Source: Immundisolibacter sp. (GTDB lineage Bacteria > Pseudomonadota > Gammaproteobacteria > Immundisolibacterales > Immundisolibacteraceae). From it: a DNA stretch of 64,000 bases. The notes below the pieces were generated by a model. That model was given only the letters and a program-made list of their open reading frames with translations. It searched no databases and was not told the DNA's origin. Both the position numbers and the translations under genes were made by a program. Positions 26,951 to 38,598 of the stretch are shown one piece after another. Location: NCBI RefSeq assembly GCF_014359565.1, contig NZ_JACIZD010000002.1, positions 368,501 to 432,500 of the forward strand, written 5' to 3'. How positions within the stretch are numbered: position 1 is the first letter of the stretch; each line of letters begins with the position of its first letter.

Positions 26951-28360
26951 CTATCCAACGGCGCCATCGTTTCGCTCCTCCGCATCGGCCAGCTGCGGGC
27001 TGAACCAGGACAGCGCCTCGTGCAAACCGACCACGCCGCCGACGATGATCAGCGCCGGGCCGGGCAAGCCCTGAGCGGCCGTGGCCAGCTCGCCCAGCGG
27101 CGCGGTGACGACCTGCTGGCGCAGCGTGGTGCCCTCGGCCACCACGGCCGCCGGCGTGGCGGCATCCTTGCCGTGCGCGATCAGCGCCGCGCAGATCTCG
27201 GCCAGCGCGCCAAGACCCATGTAGATCACGAGGGTGCCGCCCAGCGCCACCAGCTGCGGCCAGGGCAGGTCCACACTGCCGTCCTTGAGGTGGCCGGTCA
27301 CGAACACGCACAGCTGCGCATGGTCGCGGTGCGTCAGCGGAATGCCGGCGTAGGCGGCGCAGCCACTGGCTGCCGTCACGCCGGGCACCACCTGAAACGG
27401 AATGCCCTCGGCCGCCAGGGTGGCGATTTCCTCCCCGCCACGCCCGAACAGGAACGGGTCGCCGCCCTTGAGGCGCAGCACCCGCTTGCCCTCGCGCGCC
27501 AGGCGCACCAGCAACGCGTTGATGTCCCCCTGCGGCAGCGTGTGCTGGCTGGCGCGCTTGCCGGCGTCGATGCGCTCGGCCTCGCGCCGCGCCATGTCCA
27601 GGATTTCCGGCGCCACCAGGCGGTCATGGACCACCACGTCGGCCTGCTGCAGCAGACGCAGGGCCCGAAAGGTCAGCAGGTCCGGATCGCCGGGACCGGC
27701 ACCGACCAGATACACCTCGCCTACCCCGCCGGCCGCGCCGCGTTCGAGCAGGTGATCCAGCAATTGCCGGGCACGCCGATCCTGGCCGGACAGCGCCAGT
27801 TCCGCCACCGGGCCTTGCAGGGTTTCGTCCCAGAAGCGGCGACGGGCGACCGGATCGGCAATCCGCTCGCGGACTTTGCCACGGACGCTGCCGGCCAGCT
27901 CGGCCAAGCGGCCGTAGGCGGCCGGGATCAGGGTTTCCAGCCGCGCCCGCAGCAGGCGCGTCAGCACCGGTGCCCGGCCGCCGGAACTGACGGCCGCGAT
28001 CACCGGCGAGCGATCCACCACCGCCGGCATGATGAAACTGCACAGTGCCGGCGTGTCCACCACGTTGACCGGCAGGCCGCGCGCGCTGGCCAATGCCGCC
28101 ACCTGGGCATTGACCTGCGCATCGTCGGTGGCGGCGATGACCAGCGTCATGCCGTCGAGGTCGACCTCCGCAAACGGCCGCTCGCGAAGTTCCACCGCGC
28201 CAGCCATGGCCCGCAGCTCGGGCGTGAAGTGCGGCGCCACCACCACGCCGCGCGCGCCGGCCCGCAGCAGCAGCGCCAGCTTGCGCGCCGCCACCGGGCC
28301 GCCGCCCACCACCAGGCACGGCCGGCCCCGCACATCCAGAAAAATCGGCAAATAATCCAT
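26951..28360 (-). CDS. cysG: Siroheme synthase (trifunctional CysG)
   Basis: A 469-residue CysG. The N-terminal dehydrogenase/ferrochelatase half (1-210; [35 protein letters not shown]) is joined to a uroporphyrinogen III methyltransferase half (about 215-460; [59 protein letters not shown]). It converts uroporphyrinogen III to siroheme for sulfite or nitrite reductases. No cys or nir genes are adjacent. The start ATG 28360 is followed at once by the dehydrogenase strand, as in other CysG proteins. Confidence 0.95.
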   Translation of the reverse strand: MDYLPIFLDVRGRPCLVVGGGPVAARKLALLLRAGARGVVVAPHFTPELRAMAGAVELRERPFAEVDLDGMTLVIAATDDAQVNAQVAALASARGLPVNVVDTPALCSFIMPAVVDRSPVIAAVSSGGRAPVLTRLLRARLETLIPAAYGRLAELAGSVRGKVRERIADPVARRRFWDETLQGPVAELALSGQDRRARQLLDHLLERGAAGGVGEVYLVGAGPGDPDLLTFRALRLLQQADVVVHDRLVAPEILDMARREAERIDAGKRASQHTLPQGDINALLVRLAREGKRVLRLKGGDPFLFGRGGEEIATLAAEGIPFQVVPGVTAASGCAAYAGIPLTHRDHAQLCVFVTGHLKDGSVDLPWPQLVALGGTLVIYMGLGALAEICAALIAHGKDAATPAAVVAEGTTLRQQVVTAPLGELATAAQGLPGPALIIVGGVVGLHEALSWFSPQLADAEERNDGAVG

Positions 28361-28503
28361 GGGCTCAGTGTGCTCGCAGCTCCGCGCGGTGCCCTGCAGG
28401 ACGATCGGGCAAACGTGGACGGCGCCGGCTGGCGTAGGGCTGGCGAAAAAGGCTTCTGTATAGTGCGGCGCGACCCGCCGATAGGCTTTCGAGGAGGATG
28501 GTC

Positions 28504-29301
28504 ATGAATCTGGAACTGGCAGGAAAAGTCGTCATCGTCACCGGCGCCAGCCAGGGCATCGGCCTGGCCACGGCGCTGAGTTTTGCGGGCGAAGGCGCCC
28601 GGCTGCTGCTGGCGGCGCGCGGCGCGGATGGTCTCACGGCCGCTGCCGCAGCGGCCACGGCCGCCGGTGCGCCGCAGGTGCAAACCGTCACCTGCGACGT
28701 CACGGTGGACACCGACGTCGACGCCCTGATGGCAACTGCCCGGCAACACTTCGGACGCGTCGACGTGCTGGTCAACAACGCCGCCGGCAAACTGCCGGCC
28801 GGCGACTTTGCCGACATCAGCAACGAGGCCTGGCTGGCCGGCTGGAACCAGAAGCTGCAGTGCCACATTCGCGCCTGCCGGGCCGTCTACCCGATCATGT
28901 GCGAGCAGAAAAGCGGCGTCATCGTGAACGTGCTGGGCACCGCCGCGCGCAACCCCAAGGCCTCCTACATGCCGGTGGGCATCAGCAACGCGGCGCTGTT
29001 CAACTTCACCAAGAGCTTTGCCGACCTGTGCGCGCCGCAGGGCATCCGGGTGGTCGGCGTGGCGCCGGCGGGCGTGACCACCGACCGCTGGACGCGCCTG
29101 ATCAATGCCCGCGCGCCTGCCGAAGGCAAGACGCCCGAGCAACTGCAGGCGGAAATCGACGCCGCGCTGCCACTGGGCCGCATGGCCTACCCGCAGGACG
29201 TGGCCGACGCCATCTGCTTCGCCGCCTCGGCGCGGGCGGCCTATATCTGCGGCAGCGTCATCACCGTGGACGGCAACAGCACGCAGGGCGTGTATTTGTA
29301 G
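28504..29301 (+). CDS. Atypical short-chain dehydrogenase/reductase family protein
   Basis: A 265-residue SDR with an intact NAD(P) site (TGASQGIG, residues 13-20; NNAAG, 91-95). The catalytic part is unusual: where classical SDRs have Y-x-x-x-K, the aligned positions are V158 and N162 (PVGISNAALFNFTK), and the catalytic Ser position reads G/T (VLGTAARN). A Tyr at 155 is offset. It may be non-reductive or use other residues. ATG 28504 is preceded at six bases by AGGAGG; the ATG at 28498 overlaps the Shine-Dalgarno and is rejected. Divergent from cysG. Confidence 0.82.
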   Translation: MNLELAGKVVIVTGASQGIGLATALSFAGEGARLLLAARGADGLTAAAAAATAAGAPQVQTVTCDVTVDTDVDALMATARQHFGRVDVLVNNAAGKLPAGDFADISNEAWLAGWNQKLQCHIRACRAVYPIMCEQKSGVIVNVLGTAARNPKASYMPVGISNAALFNFTKSFADLCAPQGIRVVGVAPAGVTTDRWTRLINARAPAEGKTPEQLQAEIDAALPLGRMAYPQDVADAICFAASARAAYICGSVITVDGNSTQGVYL

Positions 29302-29421
29302 CGTCGCGGCCGCCTGCGCCGGAGCATGGAGGGCGCGGCCATTGATGCAATTCAACCGGCGGTGCCACCGCGCGCGGCAGGCACCCAGTCATCAGCCGGT
29401 TAGTCAACGTTGCCCTGTCGA

Positions 29422-30126
29422 TCAGCCGCCCGATGGCCGTGGCAGCACCGCGGCCGGGTCGATCGGCGTGCCGCGGTAACGGATCTCGAAATGCAGCACG
29501 CCGCGCCCATCGCCGGGGCTGCCCATGCTGGCGATGGTCTGACCGCCGCTGACAGTGCTGCCCTCGGCCACGGCGATTTTCTGCAAGTGACCGTAGGCGC
29601 TCAGGTAATCCTCGTTGTGTTTGACGATGAGCAGGTTGCCGTACTGGCGCAGGCCGTTGCCGGCGTAGACAACAGTGCCGGCGGCCGCGGCGCGAACCGG
29701 CTGGCCGATCTGGCCGGCGATGTCCAGTCCCTTGTTGCCGCCGTGGGCGGCCACGTATCCACGCAGCGTGGTGCCGGCCGTCGGCCAGGTCCAGCCGCCG
29801 GCCGGCGCGATCGGCGGGGCCGCAGGAGCACCGCCCGCACCGGGCAGGTGCAGGCGTTGGCCGGGATAGATCGTGTAGGGCGACCGGATGCCGTTCAGGC
29901 GCGCCAATGCCTGGTAATCGATGCCATAGCGGCGGCCGATGATCGCCAGCGTCTCGCCCCGCTGGACGACATGTTCGCCACTTGGCAGCGAGGCGCTTGC
30001 ATGCGACGACGCGGTTGGCGAAACCGCCGGCGGGCGGCCGGATCGACCGGCGCAGCCGGCCAGGATCAGCGCAATGACCAGCGCCAGCAGCACGCGCGCC
30101 GCTTGGCCGCCCAGCGCAGGGCGCAA
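29422..30126 (-). CDS. NlpD-like LysM/M23 lipoprotein
   Basis: A protein of about 234 residues: signal peptide with lipobox LILAGC, a LysM domain (VVQRGETLAIIGRRYGIDYQALARLNG ... YPGQRLHLP), and an M23 LytM domain (WPTAGTTLRGYVAAHGGNKGLDIAG ... YGHL ... LHFEIRYRGTPIDP). Some metal-ligand positions look altered, as in NlpD, which activates amidases rather than cutting peptidoglycan. It follows pcm, the usual partner. TTG 30126 gives a normal signal peptide; GTG 30195 would add residues and overlap pcm, so the start is uncertain. Confidence 0.82.
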   Translation of the reverse strand: MRPALGGQAARVLLALVIALILAGCAGRSGRPPAVSPTASSHASASLPSGEHVVQRGETLAIIGRRYGIDYQALARLNGIRSPYTIYPGQRLHLPGAGGAPAAPPIAPAGGWTWPTAGTTLRGYVAAHGGNKGLDIAGQIGQPVRAAAAGTVVYAGNGLRQYGNLLIVKHNEDYLSAYGHLQKIAVAEGSTVSGGQTIASMGSPGDGRGVLHFEIRYRGTPIDPAAVLPRPSGG

Positions 30127-30154
30127 GGCAGCCTGCGGGGCCTCGCCGGGCGCC

Positions 30155-30841
30155 TCAGCCCCGGCCGCGCCGCAGCGGCACGAAATGCGCAGCACCCAGG
30201 CGTTCCTCGTGCAGGCCGGTGGCGGTTCGGGTGAAGCGGCGCAGAACCTGCTCGCGCGAACCCACCGGCGCGATGAGCCGTCCGTCCTGGGCCAGCTGTT
30301 CGAACAGCTGCGGCGCCAGCGTAGCCGCCGCGGCGGTGATCAGGATGCCGTCGTACGGACCTTTGCCCGGCAGGCCCTGACTGCCGTCGCCGACCACCAG
30401 GGCCACGTTGCGCACGCGAAGGTCGCGCAGCACGCGCCGGGCCTGGGCGGCCAGGGCGCCGATACGCTCGATGCTGACCACCTCCGGCACCAGTGCCGCC
30501 AGCACGGCGGTCTGGTAGCCCGAGCCAGTGCCGATTTCGAGCACCCGGCGCAGCGATGGCCCCTGCAGCAGGGCGCTGGTCATCTGCGCCACGGTGAGCG
30601 GCTGGGAAATGGTCTGGCCGTGGCCGATGGGCAGCGACACGTTGTCGTAGGCACGGCTGGCGAGGGCTTCCTCCACGAACAGATGCCGCGGGATCTGACG
30701 CATCACATCCAGCACCCGCGCATCCAGCGGCGACAGCTGCGCCAGGGTCTCGACCAGCCGGTCACGCGTGCGCTGCGAGGTCATGCCGATGCCGGCGGCC
30801 TGCTGGCCGGAACCGGAATCGGCACGGAACGGGTTGCTCAT
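30155..30841 (-). CDS. pcm: Protein-L-isoaspartate O-methyltransferase
   Basis: A 228-residue SAM-dependent enzyme that repairs isoaspartyl residues in aged proteins. Typical blocks: [47 protein letters not shown] (SAM site), [24 protein letters not shown] and [15 protein letters not shown] 30841 gives a family-like length; an upstream extension would run through the tRNA-Pro gene. It is normally next to surE and rpoS; neither is present here. Confidence 0.92.
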   Translation of the reverse strand: MSNPFRADSGSGQQAAGIGMTSQRTRDRLVETLAQLSPLDARVLDVMRQIPRHLFVEEALASRAYDNVSLPIGHGQTISQPLTVAQMTSALLQGPSLRRVLEIGTGSGYQTAVLAALVPEVVSIERIGALAAQARRVLRDLRVRNVALVVGDGSQGLPGKGPYDGILITAAAATLAPQLFEQLAQDGRLIAPVGSREQVLRRFTRTATGLHEERLGAAHFVPLRRGRG

Positions 30842-30911
30842 CGGCTTGGAGATGTACCGGCGCGGCAGCAAAACGGGGCAATCTCCGGCCGGAAATTGCC
30901 CCGTGCAGAAT

Positions 30912-30988
30912 TGGTCGGGACGAGAGGATTTGAACCTCCGACCACTTGACCCCCAGTCAAGTGCGCTACCAGGCTGCGCCACGCCCCG
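30912..30988 (-). tRNA. tRNA-Pro (GGG)
   Basis: A 77-base tRNA including an encoded CCA. The acceptor stem is CGGGGCG/CGTCCCG with one G-T pair, the anticodon stem CTTGA/TCAAG holds the loop CTGGGGG (anticodon GGG), and the T-arm loop is TTCAAAT. It lies between the merR-type gene and pcm at the end of the pheST-ihfA operon, a conserved place. Confidence 0.97.
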
Positions 30989-31016
30989 AGAAATCGATGT
31001 GATGCGACGGCCCGCA

Positions 31017-31373
31017 TCAGGTCTTCAGTATCGCCAGAACCTCTTCCAGTTCCTGCCGCATCTGGCGCACCAGCTGCGCCGTGCGGTCCGCATCCTGGCG
31101 GCCTGCCTCCCCGCCCAGGCGCTGGCGGGCGCCGCTGATGGTGAAGCCCTGTTCGTACAGCAGGCTGCGAATCTGGCGGATCAGAATCACGTCCTGACGC
31201 TGATAGTAGCGCCGGTTGCCGGTGCGCTTGGCCGGCGTCAGCTCCGGGAATTCCTGTTCCCAGTAGCGCAGCACGTGGGGCCGCACGCCGCACAGTTCGC
31301 TGACCTCGCCGATACCGAAATAGCGCTTGCCCGGTATCGGCGGCAACTGGTCATTCTGCGACGGTTCCAGCAT
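31017..31373 (-). CDS. MerR-family regulator downstream of ihfA
   Basis: A 118-residue MerR-type protein: winged HTH (about 17-85) with [28 protein letters not shown] and [13 protein letters not shown], then a short coiled coil. No metal-binding cysteines are seen in a C-terminal loop, so it is not a metal sensor. This small MerR gene is regularly found after ihfA in gammaproteobacteria; its targets are not defined. Its start lies within the last 23 bases of ihfA. Confidence 0.88.
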   Translation of the reverse strand: MLEPSQNDQLPPIPGKRYFGIGEVSELCGVRPHVLRYWEQEFPELTPAKRTGNRRYYQRQDVILIRQIRSLLYEQGFTISGARQRLGGEAGRQDADRTAQLVRQMRQELEEVLAILKT

Positions 31374-31659
31374 AGGTATCGACGCGACGCTTCAGCTGTT
31401 GACCGGGCTTGAAAGTTACCACACGGCGCGCGGTGATAGGAATTTCCTGGCCGGTCTTGGGGTTGCGACCCGGGCGCTGGCGCTTCTGGCGCAAGGTGAA
31501 ATTGCCAAAGCCGGACAGTTTCACGCCCTCGCCACGGGCCAGCGCCGCGCGCATGTGCTCGAAGAAGGACTCCACGATCTGGCGCGCCTCGCGTTTGTTG
31601 ACGCCCAGCTCGCTGCACAGCAGCTGGCTCATCTCGGCCTTGGTCAGGGTGCTGTTCAT
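31351..31659 (-). CDS. ihfA: Integration host factor subunit alpha
   Basis: A 102-residue HU/IHF-fold DNA-bending protein: [23 protein letters not shown] and the DNA-intercalating arm [11 protein letters not shown] with its conserved Pro, then [14 protein letters not shown]. It pairs with IhfB to bend specific sites and assists sigma-54 promoters, recombination and replication. It follows pheT after two bases, as in E. coli and Pseudomonas. Confidence 0.95.
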   Translation of the reverse strand: MNSTLTKAEMSQLLCSELGVNKREARQIVESFFEHMRAALARGEGVKLSGFGNFTLRQKRQRPGRNPKTGQEIPITARRVVTFKPGQQLKRRVDTYAGTVAE

Positions 31660-31661
31660 GT

Positions 31662-34046
31662 TCAGTCTCGCAGGTGCGCCCGGTGGGCCTCGGCGAGCGC
31701 CCGCAGCAGGCGGGCGATCAGCGGCTCCACATCGGCGTCAGTCAGGGTGCGCTCGGTGGCAGACAGGGTAATGCCAAGCGCGACGCTCTTGTAGCCGTCC
31801 GGCACGCCCTGACCCTGGTATACGTCAAAGATCAGCAGCTCCTGCACCGGCGCCTGCGCGCAGGCGGCGCGTGCCGTGGCCAGGATATCGGCGGCAGCCA
31901 CGTCGTTCGGCAGCACGATGGCCAGGTCGCGGCGCACGGCCGGGAAACGCGACACTTCTGCGTAGGCGGGCACGCGCCCGGCGGTCAGTGCCGCCAGCTC
32001 GATCTCGAACAGCAGCGGCGAATCGATTTTCAGTTCCGCCTCGAGAGCCGGGTGCAGGCGCCCCAGCCAGCCGACCGGCTGGCCTGCGCGCAGCAGGCGG
32101 GCGCTCTGGCCGGGATGCAGCGCCGGATGTTCGGCCGGCTCGAAGCTGAACCGGTCGGCGCAGCCGGTGATGGCCAGCAGCGCCTCGACGTCGGCCTTCA
32201 GGTCGAAAAAATCCACCGGCTGCGCCGGGATCGACCATTGTTCGGGACTGCGCGGGCCGGCGATCAATCCGGCCAGCTGCGCGTCCTGACGCAGTCCGCT
32301 GCCGTCGTCCACAAACCGCAGTCCGGTTTCGAACAACCGCACCCGCGCCGCCTGGCGGTTGGCGTTGTGCGCATAGGCCGCCAGCAGGCCGGGCCACAGG
32401 CTGGTGCGCATCACGGCCAGTTCGGCAGACAGCGGGTTGGCCAGCGCCAGGGGCTGGTTTTGCGGGTCGATCAGGGCTTGCAGGGTCTGGTCGACGAAAC
32501 TGTACGTGATGGCTTCCTGATAACCGCGATCGACCAGGGCCAGGGCCAGCCGCTGGCGGGAGACGCGGTCGTCGTCGGCGGCCGGGAAATTGCCGCGCGG
32601 TGCCGGGCGGATACTGGGCAGGTTCTCGTAGCCGTGAACGCGCGCCAGCTCCTCGATCAGGTCTTCCTCGCAGCCAAGATCGAAGCGCCGGCTGGGGGGG
32701 CGTGCCTGCCAGACGCCGGTTGATTCCAACGTGACATCGATATCGAGCCGCTGCAGGATGGCTTCGATCTCGTCAGACGGCAGCGACGTGCCCAGTACGT
32801 GCTCGACCCGCGTCTGACGCAGCCGGATGGACGGCGTGGCCGGCAGCTCGGCCTCGGCGCAGGCTTCCACGATCGGCCCCGGCTGGCCGCCGCACAGGTC
32901 CAGCAGCAGCCGCGTGGCCCGTTCGATGGCCAGTCGTTGCAGCTGCGGGTCCACGCCGCGTTCGAAACGCTGCGAAGCGTCGGTTTGCAGCCCCAGCGCC
33001 CGCGCCCGTCCGGCGATGGCGCGCGGCGCAAAAAAGGCGCTTTCGAGCAGCACGTTGCGCGTGGCGTCGCCCACAGCCGAGTCCGCCCCGCCCATGATGC
33101 CGGCTGCAGCCAACGGCCCGGTGTCGTCGCAGATCAACAACAGCTCGGCACCGACCTCGATGTCCTGCTCGTTGAGCAGCCGCAGCCGCTCACCGGGCCG
33201 CCCGTGGCGCACCACGATGTCGCCGCTGAGGCGCTCCAGGTCAAACGCGTGCAGCGGCTGGCCCAGTTCCAGCAGCACGTAGTTGGTGATGTCCACCACC
33301 GGCCCGAGGCTACGCAGGCCAGCCCGGCGCAGGCGTTCCTGCAGCCACAGCGGGGTACTCGCCTGCGGGTCGATGTTCTCGACCACGCGGCACAGGTAGC
33401 GCGGGCAGCCCTGCGGCGCCTCCAGTCGCACGCCGAAGCGACGCGGGCTGACCGGCGCAACGGCGGCGATGTCGGGCGGCGACAACGGGGTCTGCGTGAG
33501 CGCGGCAAGTTCCCGGGCGAGGCCCGACAGGCTCAGGCAGTCGCCGCGGTTGGGCGTCAGTTCGACCTCGATGATGCGGTCGTCGAGCTGCAGGTAGTCG
33601 GCAAGCGGCTGGCCGACCGGCGCGTCGGCCGGCAGTTCGAGCAGGCCGGCCTGGCCTTCTCCGAGCCCGAGTTCGCGCGCCGAGCACAACATGCCCTCGG
33701 AGGTTTCGCCGCGAATCTTGCTCTTTTTGATGTGCAGGCCACCCGGCAAGCGGGCGCCGACCCTGGCCAAAGGCACGCGCAGATCCGGCCGCGCATTGGG
33801 TGCACCACAGACGATATTGAGCAGCGCCTCGCCGGGAATCGCTTCCACCTCGCACAGGCGCAGGCGGTCGGCGTCCGGATGCGGGCGGGTGGTCACGATG
33901 CGTGCCACCACGACATTCTCCAGCGCCTCGGCCACCGGCTCGATGCTGCCGACCTCGATACCCGCCATGGTCAGGCGCTGGGCAATGCCGGCCGTGTCGA
34001 GCGGCGGATTGCACCACTCACGCAGCCAGGTTTCGCTGACTTTCAT
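31662..34046 (-). CDS. pheT: Phenylalanyl-tRNA synthetase beta subunit
   Basis: A 794-residue PheT: N-terminal tRNA-binding/EMAP-like domain (about 40-150, [20 protein letters not shown]), B3/B4 editing region ([22 protein letters not shown]), the B5 domain ([13 protein letters not shown]), the catalytic-like core and the C-terminal anticodon-binding domain ([13 protein letters not shown]). With PheS it forms the cytoplasmic alpha2beta2 enzyme. The gene follows pheS with an 11-bp gap. Length matches E. coli. Confidence 0.97.
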   Translation of the reverse strand: MKVSETWLREWCNPPLDTAGIAQRLTMAGIEVGSIEPVAEALENVVVARIVTTRPHPDADRLRLCEVEAIPGEALLNIVCGAPNARPDLRVPLARVGARLPGGLHIKKSKIRGETSEGMLCSARELGLGEGQAGLLELPADAPVGQPLADYLQLDDRIIEVELTPNRGDCLSLSGLARELAALTQTPLSPPDIAAVAPVSPRRFGVRLEAPQGCPRYLCRVVENIDPQASTPLWLQERLRRAGLRSLGPVVDITNYVLLELGQPLHAFDLERLSGDIVVRHGRPGERLRLLNEQDIEVGAELLLICDDTGPLAAAGIMGGADSAVGDATRNVLLESAFFAPRAIAGRARALGLQTDASQRFERGVDPQLQRLAIERATRLLLDLCGGQPGPIVEACAEAELPATPSIRLRQTRVEHVLGTSLPSDEIEAILQRLDIDVTLESTGVWQARPPSRRFDLGCEEDLIEELARVHGYENLPSIRPAPRGNFPAADDDRVSRQRLALALVDRGYQEAITYSFVDQTLQALIDPQNQPLALANPLSAELAVMRTSLWPGLLAAYAHNANRQAARVRLFETGLRFVDDGSGLRQDAQLAGLIAGPRSPEQWSIPAQPVDFFDLKADVEALLAITGCADRFSFEPAEHPALHPGQSARLLRAGQPVGWLGRLHPALEAELKIDSPLLFEIELAALTAGRVPAYAEVSRFPAVRRDLAIVLPNDVAAADILATARAACAQAPVQELLIFDVYQGQGVPDGYKSVALGITLSATERTLTDADVEPLIARLLRALAEAHRAHLRD

Positions 34047-34057
34047 CCGCGCGCGGC

Positions 34058-35146
<1,089 letters not shown>

Positions 35147-35506
35147 TCAGCTCGCCAGGGCGGCCCGGGCCTGCTGCGCGAGAACCTCGAAAGCGGCCGC
35201 ATCGTGGATGGCCAGATCGGCCAGCATCTTGCGATCGACCTCGATGCCGGCCTTGTGCAGACCGTTCATGAACAGGCTGTAGGACAGGCCCGACTGGCGC
35301 GCGCCGGCGTTGATACGCACGATCCACAGCGCGCGGAACTGACGCTTGCGCTGGCGGCGATCGCGGTAGGCGTACTGCCCGGCTTTGATGACGGCCTGGT
35401 TGGCGACGCGAAACACGCGGCTGCGGGCGCCGTAATAGCCCTTGGCCAGTTTCAGGACTTTCTTGTGGCGGGCGTGGGCGGTGACGCCGCGTTTGACTCT
35501 AGGCAT
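35147..35506 (-). CDS. rplT: 50S ribosomal protein L20
   Basis: A 119-residue L20: [19 protein letters not shown] basic N-terminus, [33 protein letters not shown] and the C-terminal domain [19 protein letters not shown]. It is an early assembly protein binding 23S rRNA, and in E. coli it represses translation of rpmI-rplT by binding mRNA. It lies in the classical infC-rpmI-rplT order. Confidence 0.98.
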   Translation of the reverse strand: MPRVKRGVTAHARHKKVLKLAKGYYGARSRVFRVANQAVIKAGQYAYRDRRQRKRQFRALWIVRINAGARQSGLSYSLFMNGLHKAGIEVDRKMLADLAIHDAAAFEVLAQQARAALAS

Positions 35507-35539
35507 GACTCAGTGACTCGTGCGGGAACTGCGGGAGCG

Positions 35540-35737
35540 TCAGGCGTACGGCAGCATCTGCTGCACGGAGGCCGTATCGGAAGCGCACACCAGGGTGGTG
35601 CCGACCAGGCCCCGCTTACGCTTGGAGCTTTTCTTGGTCAGGATGTGGCGCAGGTGCGAATGGCCGCACTTGAACGCCCCAGAGCCGGTTTTCTTGAACC
35701 GCTTGGCGGCGCCGCGTTTGGTCTTGAGCTTGGGCAC
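35540..35737 (-). CDS. rpmI: 50S ribosomal protein L35
   Basis: A 65-residue highly basic protein: [19 protein letters not shown] and [15 protein letters not shown] are L35 hallmarks. It is translated between infC and rplT. No frame or length irregularity. Confidence 0.97.
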   Translation of the reverse strand: MPKLKTKRGAAKRFKKTGSGAFKCGHSHLRHILTKKSSKRKRGLVGTTLVCASDTASVQQMLPYA

Positions 35738-35804
35738 GGCTTCATTACTCCTGAATACTGTTCTGTGAAGCGCCGCGACGGGCAGCGCCTGCGTGGGCTC
35801 GCGC

Positions 35805-36320
35805 CTATTTGCGCGGGCTCATCACCATCACCATCTGGCGGCCTTCCAGCCGCGGGTATTGTTCGACCACCGCCACGCCCTTGAGGTCGTCCTCCAGGCG
35901 CTGCAACAGCTCGCGACCAAGCTCCTGGTGCGCCATTTCGCGACCGCGAAAGCGCAGCGTGATCTTGGCCTTGTCGCCTTCCTCGAAGAACCGCAGCAGG
36001 TTGCGCAGCTTGACCTGGTAGTCGCCATCGTCGGTCTGGGGCCGGAACTTGACCTCCTTGACCTGAATCTGCTTCTGGTTGCGCTTGGCGACCTGCTGTT
36101 TCTTGCTCTCCGTGTACAGAAACTTGCCGAAGTCCATGATCCGGCACACCGGCGGCTCGGCACTGGGCGAAATTTCCACCAGATCGAGCCCGGCTTCGGA
36201 AGCGGCTTCCAGCGCCTGCATGCGGCTGACCACGCCCACCTGTTCGCCTTCCGGGCCGATCAGGCGTATGGACGAGGCGGTAATTTCCTCGTTGACGCGG
36301 AGTTTTTTCTCTTTCGCGAT
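35805..36320 (-). CDS. infC: Translation initiation factor IF-3 with AUC start
   Basis: A 171-residue IF-3. Conserved blocks: [78 protein letters not shown] and [11 protein letters not shown]. The conserved N-terminal stretch is in frame for 27 codons upstream of the first GTG/ATG candidate, with no ATG, GTG or TTG at the right place. ATC at 36320 lies nine bases after a GGAG inside the end of thrS. In E. coli infC begins with the rare AUU and IF-3 represses its own translation by rejecting it; AUC here would work alike. Confidence 0.9.
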   Translation of the reverse strand: MAKEKKLRVNEEITASSIRLIGPEGEQVGVVSRMQALEAASEAGLDLVEISPSAEPPVCRIMDFGKFLYTESKKQQVAKRNQKQIQVKEVKFRPQTDDGDYQVKLRNLLRFFEEGDKAKITLRFRGREMAHQELGRELLQRLEDDLKGVAVVEQYPRLEGRQMVMVMSPRK

Positions 36321-36323
36321 GTC

Positions 36324-38249
36324 TCAGCACTCCGTAACGCAATGGCCGCGGTTCGCAACTTCGGCAACGAGGGTCGCGACAACATCTGCCAGCGGCAGGC
36401 TGCCCTTGTCCTCGCCGGAGCGCGTACGCACGGCCACCGTTGAATTGGCGCACTCCCGCTCGCCGACGACCAGCAAGTAGGGAACACGCTGCAGGGTATG
36501 TTCGCGGATTTTATAGCCGATCTTCTCGTTCCTCAAGTCGGCCTCCACGCGCAAGCCCGCGTCGCGCAGAGTTTCGGCCACTTGCGAGGCGTAGCGGGCG
36601 TGACTTTCGGTGATGCTCAGCACCACCGCCTGACGCGGAGCGAGCCACAGCGGGAAAGCCCCGGCGTGGTGCTCGATCAGGATGCCGAGGAACCGCTCCA
36701 TCGACCCGACGATGGCCCGATGCAGCATGACCGGCACCTTGCGGGTGTTGTCCTCAGCCACATACTCGCAACCCAGGCGCTCGGGCATCATGAAATCCAC
36801 CTGCATGGTGCCAAGTTGCCAGGCCCTGCCGATGGCGTCCTTCAGGTGGTACTCGATCTTGGGGCCGTAAAAGGCGCCTTCGCCGGGCAACTCCTCCCAG
36901 GCCACGCCGCAGGCGCCCAGGGCCGCGCGCAGCGCCGCCTCGGCCTTGTCCCACACAGCGTCCGAACCGAGCCGCTTGTCCGGCCGCAGGGCGATCTTGA
37001 CCGCCACCTGCTCGAAACCGAAGGCCGCATAGACCTTCAGCGCCTGGCGGTGGAAATCGGTTACTTCCGATTCGATCTGCTCGGGGGTGCAGAAAACATG
37101 GCCGTCATCCTGCGTGAAGGCGCGCACGCGCATGATGCCGTGCAGGGCGCCCGAGGGCTCGTTGCGGTGACAGGCGCCAAACTCGCCATAGCGGATCGGC
37201 AGCTCACGGTAGCTGTGCAGGCCGGCTTTGAAAATCTGCACATGACCCGGGCAGTTCATCGGCTTGAGCGCGTATTCGCGCTTTTCCGACTCGGTGAAAA
37301 ACATGTTCTCCTGGTAGTTGTCCCAGTGGCCCGAGGCCTTCCACAGGGATACATCCAGGATCTGCGGGCAGCGCACTTCCTGGTAGCCGGATTCCTTGTA
37401 GACCTGGCGCATGTACTGCTCGAGCGTCTGCCACAGCGCCCAACCCTTCGGGTGCCAGAACACCATGCCGGGCGCTTCTTCCTGCTGGTGGAACAGGTCC
37501 AGCTGACGCCCGATGCGCCGGTGGTCGCGCTTCTCGGTCTCCTCCAGCATGTGCAGGTAGGCGTCGAGGTCTTCCTTCTTGGCCCAGGCGGTACCGTAGA
37601 TGCGCTGCAACATCTCGTTGCGCGAATCGCCGCGCCAGTAGGCGCCGGCCACGCGCATCAGCTTGAATACCTTGAGCTTGCCGGTGGACGGCACATGCGG
37701 CCCGCGGCACAGGTCGACGAAATCGCCCTCGCGGTACAGCGACACGTCCTCGCCTTCCGGGATGGCGGCAATCAGTTCGGCCTTGTACTTCTCGCCCTGG
37801 GCCAGGAAGAACGCCACGGCCTCGTCGCGTGGCAGCACCTGCCGGGTCACCGGAATGTCCCGCCGGGCCAGCTCCGCCATGCGCTTTTCGATGGCGACCA
37901 GATCGTCCGGCGTGAATGGCCGGCTATAGGCGAAGTCGTAATAGAAGCCGTTCTCGATCACCGGGCCGATGGTGACCTGCGCCTCGGGAAACAGCTCCTT
38001 GACCGCGTAGGCGAGCAGGTGGGCCGTCGAGTGGCGAATGACCTCCAGGCCGTCCGGGTCGCGCTCGGTAATGATGGCCAGATCCGCGTCGTTCTCGATC
38101 ACGTACGAGGTATCGACCAGCTTGCCGGCCACCTTGCCGGCAAGCGCCGCGCGCGCCAGGCCGGGGCCGATGTCGCCCGCCACCGTCGCCACGCTGACCG
38201 GCTGCGGATAACTGCGGGTGGAACCGTCGGGCAGGCGGATTTCGGGCAC
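36324..38249 (-). CDS. thrS: Threonyl-tRNA synthetase
   Basis: A 641-residue ThrS: TGS domain (about 1-60, [18 protein letters not shown]), the editing domain ([15 protein letters not shown], with the zinc-type HxxxH replaced by the HSTAH form), and the class II core with zinc ligands in NCPGH and [24 protein letters not shown], then the anticodon domain. It starts at GTG 38249 with GGAGG four bases upstream; an upstream ATG at 38342 would add residues foreign to the family. Its stop lies three bases before the infC start codon. Confidence 0.96.
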   Translation of the reverse strand: MPEIRLPDGSTRSYPQPVSVATVAGDIGPGLARAALAGKVAGKLVDTSYVIENDADLAIITERDPDGLEVIRHSTAHLLAYAVKELFPEAQVTIGPVIENGFYYDFAYSRPFTPDDLVAIEKRMAELARRDIPVTRQVLPRDEAVAFFLAQGEKYKAELIAAIPEGEDVSLYREGDFVDLCRGPHVPSTGKLKVFKLMRVAGAYWRGDSRNEMLQRIYGTAWAKKEDLDAYLHMLEETEKRDHRRIGRQLDLFHQQEEAPGMVFWHPKGWALWQTLEQYMRQVYKESGYQEVRCPQILDVSLWKASGHWDNYQENMFFTESEKREYALKPMNCPGHVQIFKAGLHSYRELPIRYGEFGACHRNEPSGALHGIMRVRAFTQDDGHVFCTPEQIESEVTDFHRQALKVYAAFGFEQVAVKIALRPDKRLGSDAVWDKAEAALRAALGACGVAWEELPGEGAFYGPKIEYHLKDAIGRAWQLGTMQVDFMMPERLGCEYVAEDNTRKVPVMLHRAIVGSMERFLGILIEHHAGAFPLWLAPRQAVVLSITESHARYASQVAETLRDAGLRVEADLRNEKIGYKIREHTLQRVPYLLVVGERECANSTVAVRTRSGEDKGSLPLADVVATLVAEVANRGHCVTEC

Positions 38250-38598
38250 GGGGCCTCCAGGTGAACTACCGGCTGACCGGCGGTGGGTGGCACGTCGGGG
38301 AGCGGCTCGAATACGGCTGAAGTCGACCAGAACCGTGGCCACCGACAGCCGCGCAGATTATCACGCGCAACCGGCAAGCCCGGGCGCCGGGGTAGCCCCG
38401 GCGGGCACCAAACCGCGCTGATCGCGCCGGCCGACCGATCGGCCGGAGCCAGTTCCGAACGCTCCTGCACGGTCGCTCCGCGCGTCCTGCGACACCATGC
38501 CGCATCCCCGGCCGGCGGCGATCCGGCTAGCCTGAGTGGCGCTGCGTGCCTGCCAAATGGCACCAGCGCCTACCAGCTTCATCCAGACCGGGAACCTC
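38250..38598. other. divergent intergenic region thrS/oprC
   Basis: No gene is seen in these 349 bp. A thrS promoter is likely near the minus-strand -10 sequence GATAAT (38357-38362), giving a leader of about 100 bases; its -35 is poor. On the receptor side are a palindrome (38427-38446) and the inverted repeat GTGCC/GGCAC around TGCCAAATGGCA (38551-38562). No T-box or known riboswitch could be recognised. Confidence 0.5.
38427..38446. repeat. perfect inverted repeat between thrS and oprC
   Basis: CCGGCCGA and TCGGCCGG are perfect 8-bp arms separated by CCGA. It lies about 150 bp before the receptor start and 180 bp before thrS. It could be a protein-binding site or a hairpin; no T-run follows. 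Confidence 0.4.

Noticed and set aside
31351..31373. 23-bp overlap of ihfA and the merR-type gene as a possible mis-annotated start
   Set aside because: The MerR domain begins about 17 residues in, and no better start exists downstream without trimming the domain; the overlap is accepted as translational coupling.
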